From the NCBI GenBank assembly GCA_937921595.1, contig CAKZTD010000211.1:1-35703 (forward strand): DNA of 35,703 nucleotides. The letters run 5' to 3'. Numbering within the stretch: position 1 is the stretch's first letter; the number at the start of each line of letters is the position of its first letter. The notes below the pieces were generated by a model that saw nothing but the letters and a program-made list of their open reading frames with translations, had not been told where the DNA came from and made no database searches. Below are positions 31,178 to 35,703 of this stretch, piece by piece. The stretch comes from an uncultured Saprospiraceae bacterium (GTDB taxonomy: Bacteria; Bacteroidota; Bacteroidia; Chitinophagales; Saprospiraceae). Position numbers and translations under genes: made by a program.

Positions 31178-32161
31178 ATGCCTTATAAAATTATTCTGAT
31201 CTTCTTATTTTTTTCATCTAGCCTTTTTGGACAACAAAAAGAACGACTTCCTTTTTTTCAACCAGCTGACACTTTGAACAACTGGCGATTTTGGGGAAGT
31301 GCAGCAACAGGGGCTAGCATCTACACTGGTGTGATGATAGGGTTGAATAATGTGTGGTATTCCGAATTTGAACAGAGTAAATTTCACTTGTTCAATGATT
31401 TGGGAGAGTGGGAAGATATGGACAAGGTGGGGCATGCGGTCACGGCTTATACAGAAGCGAACTGGATCTATAAAGGAGCGAAATGGACTGGATTGGAAGA
31501 ACGGAAATCTGTTTGGCTTGGGGTAGCGATGGGAACTTTGTTTCAAGCATCAATAGAAACCTTGGATGGGTTTTCTGCAAAATGGGGATTCTCCATTCCT
31601 GATATCGCTTTTAATACACTCGGCGTATCCGTATTTGCAAGTCAACAATTGATTTGGGAGGAGCAGCGAATTCACCTTAAGATTTCTTCTTATCATAAAC
31701 CTTATCCAGACTTTCCAGTTACCTCGGTAGACGGAGGCAATACAACTTTATTGAGTACAAGAACTTCTGATCTTTATGGAGATGGATATGCAACGAGATT
31801 TTTTAAAGACTATAATGCTATGACAGTTTGGGCTTCTGCAAATATCCATTCTTTCACAAAAAATGAAAATTCAAAAATTCCAAGATGGTTGAATGTTGCA
31901 GTAGGGTATGGAGCAGAAAATATGTTTGGTGGTTTTCGAAATGAATGGTTTGAAGACGAGGTGTTTTACGATTTTGATAATGAAGACTATCGAAGGTATC
32001 GACAATTTTATTTATCCTTGGATATTGATCTTTCTAAAATAAAAACTAAAAGTCATTTCCTGAAAACGATTTTTAATGTTGTAAATATTATAAAAATTCC
32101 TGCGCCAACATTGGAAATAAATACCTTAGGGAAGGTGCGTTTTCATCCAATCTATTTTTAA
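31178..32161 (+). CDS. DUF2279 (YfiM-like) exported protein
   Basis: The product is 327 aa from the ATG at 31178, which gives the signal peptide MPYKIILIFLFFSSSLFGQ. The upstream TTG at 31124 would bury it. The DUF2279 signature is visible in the segment EDMDKVGHAVTAYTEANWIYKG, with a conserved Asp-Lys-x-Gly-His, followed by hydrophobic helices (SVWLGVAMGTLFQASIETLDGFSAKWGFS and IPDIAFNTLGVSVF). The C-terminal half (YATRFFKDYNAMTVWASANIH, YRQFYLSLDIDLSKI) looks like outer-membrane strands. The function is unknown. A repeat copy follows directly after its stop. Confidence 0.83.
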   Translation: MPYKIILIFLFFSSSLFGQQKERLPFFQPADTLNNWRFWGSAATGASIYTGVMIGLNNVWYSEFEQSKFHLFNDLGEWEDMDKVGHAVTAYTEANWIYKGAKWTGLEERKSVWLGVAMGTLFQASIETLDGFSAKWGFSIPDIAFNTLGVSVFASQQLIWEEQRIHLKISSYHKPYPDFPVTSVDGGNTTLLSTRTSDLYGDGYATRFFKDYNAMTVWASANIHSFTKNENSKIPRWLNVAVGYGAENMFGGFRNEWFEDEVFYDFDNEDYRRYRQFYLSLDIDLSKIKTKSHFLKTIFNVVNIIKIPAPTLEINTLGKVRFHPIYF

Positions 32162-32167
32162 GCTGAT

Positions 32168-32235
32168 TGTAACCTATTTTAGATGTTTGGCATTAGGAGA
32201 ACCCGAATGCCTATTGCCATTTTTCAACAGCTTAA
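32168..32235 (+). repeat. Dispersed intergenic repeat, copy C
   Basis: CATTAGGAGAACCCGAA (32191-32207) matches the middle box of copy A at 15 of 17 positions. ATTGCCATTTTTC (32213-32225) followed by AGCTTA corresponds to box 2 and its flank. It starts just after the DUF2279 stop. Box 1 is reduced to TAACCT. Confidence 0.5.
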
Positions 32236-32251
32236 ACATAATTCTTTACGT

Positions 32252-32815
32252 CTACTTAGAAATGGTCTTCTTACGATAATTTTTTTTGAGAAACCTAAAT
32301 CGCTTAGGACCATACCAAAGCCAAAGTCCGGTAAGTATTAAAAACAATAAACCAAAACCGAGAAGGTTCATAGAAATTAATTTGAACAAATCACTAATAA
32401 TAGAACCATCATGAAGTGATTCAATCCAGTCAGAATGCCGTCTGGCAATTGACTTTATTTCTCCATTAGTACCATCAATTTGTACTTCCCAATATCCTTT
32501 ATCAAAAAGGACTTTTACAATACCTTTGGATGGGCGAACATCAAAACGATCGATTGGATTTTGATCTTGATCAGGATGAGCAGTATAAAATGCGACTTTT
32601 GCAATCGAATCAATTTGCTCTAAAGGAAGCCAAGTGCTGAGGTCTTTGCTGATACCTTTTGTGGTAGGAGGCTGAATGATATCGACATCTTTTTTTAAAG
32701 ATAATAGAATGCCTGTAACGGCACTTATAATCAGAAATGCAGACAAACTAGTGCCTAACAACTTGTGAAGTTTTCGGGACTTTCTTAGGTTTTGTATGTA
32801 TTTTCTAAATGCCAA
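32252..32815 (-). CDS. PepSY-associated transmembrane protein
   Basis: The 187-aa protein opens with a basic segment (FRKYIQNLRKSRKLHKLLG), typical of PepSY_TM proteins, then a first transmembrane helix (about 22-42). A periplasmic PepSY-like domain (about 45-145) contains WEVQIDGTNGEIKSIARRHSDWIESLHDGS. A second helix (about 150-168, FGLLFLILTGLWLWYGP) is followed by a basic tail (KRFRFLKKNYRKK). Histidines near both helices (RKLHKLLG and SLHDGS) are common in the family and may bind haem or metal. Relatives often work with siderophore uptake, but none is encoded nearby. The preceding fumarylacetoacetase has its own terminator. Confidence 0.87.
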   Translation of the reverse strand: MAFRKYIQNLRKSRKLHKLLGTSLSAFLIISAVTGILLSLKKDVDIIQPPTTKGISKDLSTWLPLEQIDSIAKVAFYTAHPDQDQNPIDRFDVRPSKGIVKVLFDKGYWEVQIDGTNGEIKSIARRHSDWIESLHDGSIISDLFKLISMNLLGFGLLFLILTGLWLWYGPKRFRFLKKNYRKKTISK

Positions 32816-32837
32816 TCGATTTGTTGTCTTTAAAAAG

Positions 32838-32867
32838 AACGATTTTACCCTGCAGGGTAAAATCGTT
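32838..32867 (-). terminator. 30-bp perfect palindrome, terminator of the fumarylacetoacetase gene
   Basis: All 15 base pairs match around the centre at 32852/32853 (CCCTGCAGGG core flanked by AACGATTTTA and its complement). On the minus strand it is followed by CTTTTTAAAG. It lies 52 nt after the fumarylacetoacetase stop and 22 nt before the PepSY start. A role as an operator for the PepSY gene is an alternative. Confidence 0.65.
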
Positions 32868-32918
32868 ATGAAATTTAAATATAATACTTTTTTTAATGAA
32901 TTAGCTTATCTCAAACTA

Positions 32919-34190
32919 TTACTTCAAAGCCGGTAAAACTTTTCCAGAAGCCTCTCCGAAGCCAATTCTTACGCCATCTTTTTCACACCAACCTTTCATA
33001 ATCACTGTATCGTGATCCTGAATAAATTTACGTTCTGAACCATCAGGCATCTTGATTGAATGTTTTCCACCCATAGAAATTTCTAACATTGAACCATAAG
33101 AATTTTTATTCTTACCACTAATTGTTCCAGAAGCCATCAGGTCTCCGACTTTGACATTACAACCATTTACGGTATGGTGAGCCAATTGCTGAGACATATT
33201 CCAATACATATATTTGAAATTTGAAAGACTCACTCTTTTTCCTTCTGAGTTTTCAGGCTGAATAAGTACTTCAAGATTTACATCGTAATTTTTTTCACCT
33301 TCGTATTGGAGATAAGGTAAAACGGCAGGTTTTTGCTTAGGCCCTTTTACCCGAAATGGTTCCAGCGCATCCATCGTTACAATCCAAGGTGCAATATGCG
33401 AAGCAAAGCTTTTTCCTAAGAATGGTCCGAGCGGCACATATTCCCATTTTTGAATATCACGAGCAGACCAGTCATTGAAAAGCGAAAGACCAAAAATATA
33501 ATTTTCTGCATCTTCTGTTTTGATTGGCTGACCAAGGTTAGATTCTTTTCCAATGACAAAAGCCATTTCCAATTCAAAATCTAAAAGTCGACAAGGACCA
33601 TAAACTGGTTTCTTTGCTCCGGCAGGCATTTGTTGACCTTTTGGTCGATGGATAGGCGTACCTGACACAACGATCGAAGATGCTCGACCATGATACCCAA
33701 CTGGAAGGTGTCGCCAGTTTGGAAGTAAGGCATTTTTAGGATCCCGGAATAATTTTCCAAGATTGGTCGCATGCTCGATACTAGAATAGAAATCAGTATA
33801 GTCACCCACTTTTACAGGAAGTAACATTTCTACTTTATTCGCGTCATGGGTAAAGTTTTTTACCAACTCTCTAGTATTCCATTTCTTGATCCGCGAGTTA
33901 AAAAGATCAGAGATCCGATTTCTAACAGCACTAGTCGTTTTTTTACCAAGAGCCATAAAATCATTGAGGAAGTTATTTCGAAAAACACTTTTAGAAATTC
34001 CTAGGTCGGCAAAATAACCTAGGTCATTCACTTTGGCTAAGTCGATAATGTAATCCCCAATTCGGGTACAAACTCTTCCTGCACCAGATCTATTTTTAAA
34101 AACACCAAAAGGGATGTTTTGGATTGGAAAATCACTATCAGCTGGAATGTCTAGCCAAGACTTTATTTTTGGATTATTAGCTTTTATCAT
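32919..34190 (-). CDS. fahA: Fumarylacetoacetase
   Basis: It hydrolyses fumarylacetoacetate to fumarate and acetoacetate, the last step of tyrosine/homogentisate degradation, in the cytoplasm. The 423-aa length equals that of animal enzymes. Highly conserved blocks are visible: DFYSSIEHATNLGKLFRDP, NWRHLPVGYHGRASSIVVSG, the metal-binding LDFELEMAFVIG, NDWSARDIQKWEYVPLGPF and LGKSFASHIAPW. Near the C-terminus come GDLMASGTISG and the final GFGEASGKVLPAL. The other homogentisate-pathway genes are not in this window. It is a single gene with a -7 box upstream and a palindromic terminator downstream. Confidence 0.97.
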   Translation of the reverse strand: MIKANNPKIKSWLDIPADSDFPIQNIPFGVFKNRSGAGRVCTRIGDYIIDLAKVNDLGYFADLGISKSVFRNNFLNDFMALGKKTTSAVRNRISDLFNSRIKKWNTRELVKNFTHDANKVEMLLPVKVGDYTDFYSSIEHATNLGKLFRDPKNALLPNWRHLPVGYHGRASSIVVSGTPIHRPKGQQMPAGAKKPVYGPCRLLDFELEMAFVIGKESNLGQPIKTEDAENYIFGLSLFNDWSARDIQKWEYVPLGPFLGKSFASHIAPWIVTMDALEPFRVKGPKQKPAVLPYLQYEGEKNYDVNLEVLIQPENSEGKRVSLSNFKYMYWNMSQQLAHHTVNGCNVKVGDLMASGTISGKNKNSYGSMLEISMGGKHSIKMPDGSERKFIQDHDTVIMKGWCEKDGVRIGFGEASGKVLPALK

Positions 34191-34221
34191 GCTTGTAAAT
34201 TTTGGTATTTTGATTAGGCCA

Positions 34222-34229
34222 CAAATCTA
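34222..34229 (-). promoter_or_regulatory. -7 box for fahA
   Basis: The minus strand reads TAGATTTG, matching TAnnTTTG, 31 nt upstream of the ATG and after the preceding terminator. A TTTG 11 nt further upstream is too close to be the -33 box. Confidence 0.45.
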
Positions 34230-34242
34230 AGAAATTCAAATT

Positions 34243-34274
34243 AAAAAAGGATGTAACCGAGGCTACATCCTTTT
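34243..34274 (-). terminator. Intrinsic terminator of the T9SS protein gene
   Basis: AAAAGGATGTA (34245-34255) pairs perfectly with TACATCCTTTT (34264-34274) across an 8-nt loop. On the minus strand it is followed by TT and an AT-rich tail. It lies about 30 nt after the stop of the T9SS gene. Confidence 0.85.
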
Positions 34275-34305
34275 CTAGAAAAAATTACTTAATCTGAATT
34301 GTATA

Positions 34306-35703
34306 TTATTTACTTAAGATAATTTTACGGGTTAAGACACTTTGCTCGTTTACCAATTTGAGCAAATATACACCATCTGGGTAATTACTCAAGTTTACAT
34401 CGAACTGAGTGACTCCAGTTCTGCGTTCTGACAATAGTCGCTGACCATTGATTCCGTAAACTTCTACCATCAAATCACCAGATAATAATCCGGATAATGA
34501 AATGTTCAATAAGCCTGATGTCGGATTAGGTCTAATGTCGATCAAGGTATTGTTTAATTCCACAACTTCGTCAATAATGATCGTTGTAAAGCTACGAACA
34601 TCAGAAGTTGAATTCCCGCAATCTCCGTTCGCAATCACTCGCCAATAATAAACAGTACTAGGAGCTAAATCACTTGGAACAGTGAACACGGTAATATTGG
34701 TTGTTGTTCCTTCTACAATATTAGTGAAATCTGAATCAGTTGCAATCTCGATGGTATAGTTTTGAGCATCACTACTTGGTACCCAAATGAATTGAGGTGT
34801 CTGCGCAATTTCAACGGCATTATCAGCCGGAGCATTCATACTAACTGGTAAAGGAGCTGCTTCGAGAAAAAGGCCAATGTTTCTAGTATTCGAATTGACA
34901 CCATCATCTACATTTATTGTGATAGTATAAGTTCCAGATGGATTACCTTCCAAATCAGAAATACTTACCGAAGTTGTTCCGCCAGCAGGCAATGGATTTT
35001 CATTAAAAGTGATAGAAACTCCCGTCGGTAAATTAGTAGCAGAAAGTGTTGCTCCTGACTCTGAAAAATCATTACCAATAGAGATGCTAAAGTTTGCAGT
35101 TTCAGTATCGCAAAGTGCGATGGAAACAGGATTAGCAATAACAGCTAAGTCCAATAAAGTCGTAAAACTTGAAATCTCAGAAACAGATTCTCCACATTGA
35201 TTAATCGTTGTAACTCTCCAATAATAAAGCGCACCATTGTCCAAGCCTCCAGCATTATAAGTAGAAGTTGTGACTGTAGCTTCGTTTACAATATCAGTAA
35301 ACGCTTCATCTGTCGCTACCTCAATGTAATAAGTACTTGCACTTGGAACACTATTCCAGAAGTAAGTTGGAGCAGTTCCAATATCAGTAGCATTATTACC
35401 TGGAGTGCTTAAAGTCGTAGCTAATGGTGTATCGATAACAGATAAAACAAGCATGCCTAAAGCTGAGTTTTCTGAATCAGAAGCATTGACATTAATGATA
35501 TAATCATCCAATGCTAAAGCACTAAGATTGCTAATGGTTAAATAAGTAGTATCTCCAGGAGTCACAGGATTTACTGATAAGGAAAAACTAGCTCCAGCAG
35601 GTACGTTTGTAATATCTAAAGTTACGTCACTGGTGAAATTTAAACTAGGGATAAGTGCAAATGTGGCTTCCTCATCAGGACAAGCTTGAAGGTTGGCTTG
35701 GAT
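34306..35703 (-). CDS. T9SS type A sorted multidomain surface protein (partial, 5' end outside window)
   Basis: The frame is open from the window edge for 465 sense codons plus a stop. A GTG at 35565 is only an internal codon, because the codons before it continue the same domain (ACPDEEATFALIPSL, FTSDVTLDITNVPAGASF). Fibronectin-III-like modules alternate with cadherin-like ones. The pairs YFWNSVPSASTYYIEVATD...YYWRVT and FIWVPSSDAQNYTIEIATD...YYWRVI are clear repeats. The last about 80 residues (IDIRPNPTSGLLNISL, then YGINGQRLL, YPDGVYLLKL and TRKIILSK) are a textbook T9SS type A sorting domain. In related proteins such modules follow a protease; that part would lie beyond the edge. Confidence 0.9.
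   Translation of the reverse strand: MQANLQACPDEEATFALIPSLNFTSDVTLDITNVPAGASFSLSVNPVTPGDTTYLTISNLSALALDDYIINVNASDSENSALGMLVLSVIDTPLATTLSTPGNNATDIGTAPTYFWNSVPSASTYYIEVATDEAFTDIVNEATVTTSTYNAGGLDNGALYYWRVTTINQCGESVSEISSFTTLLDLAVIANPVSIALCDTETANFSISIGNDFSESGATLSATNLPTGVSITFNENPLPAGGTTSVSISDLEGNPSGTYTITINVDDGVNSNTRNIGLFLEAAPLPVSMNAPADNAVEIAQTPQFIWVPSSDAQNYTIEIATDSDFTNIVEGTTTNITVFTVPSDLAPSTVYYWRVIANGDCGNSTSDVRSFTTIIIDEVVELNNTLIDIRPNPTSGLLNISLSGLLSGDLMVEVYGINGQRLLSERRTGVTQFDVNLSNYPDGVYLLKLVNEQSVLTRKIILSK

Noticed and set aside
35009-35412. Plus-strand frames at the right edge
   Set aside because: They are complements of the T9SS-sorted protein, whose frame is continuous to the window edge.
1-35703. 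CRISPR array, prophage, insertion sequence or defence island
   Set aside because: No regularly spaced repeats, transposase, integrase, restriction-modification or phage structural genes are seen; gene content is housekeeping and envelope.

Overview
The window is AT-rich chromosomal DNA from a member of the Bacteroidota. Its wide spread of secreted type IX secretion (T9SS) proteins fits a Saprospiria/Lewinella-like marine lineage best, but that placement is inference. The evidence for Bacteroidota is direct: T9SS C-terminal sorting domains, lamin-tail and DUF5723 secreted proteins, several copies of the Bacteroidota -7 promoter box TAnnTTTG, and almost no Shine-Dalgarno sites. No rRNA, tRNA, transposase, integrase, phage gene or CRISPR array was seen. 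I read it as ordinary core genome with lineage-specific surface proteins.

Layout. 1-2694 (minus): a long coiled-coil protein cut by the window edge, then aspartate-semialdehyde dehydrogenase. 3047-11186 (plus): a large lamin-tail secreted protein, an operon of a membrane EEP-family hydrolase and a DgkA-type kinase, a DUF5723 protein, and an unrecognised exported protein. 11323-14785: ElaA acetyltransferase, phosphohexomutase, protein-L-isoaspartate methyltransferase (with an apparent CTG start) and a lipoprotein. 15029-16580: a tandem pair of small exported paralogs. 16663-20828: a RimJ/L acetyltransferase diverging from a ParA ATPase; ParA is followed by a small ribbon-helix-helix-like protein with ParB-style motifs, then a DUF3137-like membrane protein and a TraB/GumN protein. 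20932-25887: gamma carbonic anhydrase, a 508-nt structured gene-free region, SET protein, EamA transporter, and a flotillin with its NfeD-like partner. 26203-29799: PRPP synthetase, ribosomal L25/Ctc, omega-amidase-type nitrilase and an NlpC/P60 lipoprotein. 30031-35703: a prohibitin-like SPFH protein, a DUF2279 protein, a PepSY membrane protein, fumarylacetoacetase, and a T9SS-sorted multidomain protein cut by the right edge.

How the genes work together. Most transcription units are one or two genes bounded by clear intrinsic terminators. Probable functional pairs are EEP/DgkA, ParA/RHH protein, DUF3137/TraB and NfeD/flotillin.

The most interesting items are: the ParA plus small RHH protein carrying three copies of a GLDSLF-type motif; the non-AUG start of pcm; GC-rich structured non-coding segments at 21750-21830 and 23440-23480; a dispersed repeat found downstream of three plus-strand genes; and two -7 boxes that end 7-8 nt before their ATG, which suggests near-leaderless transcripts.
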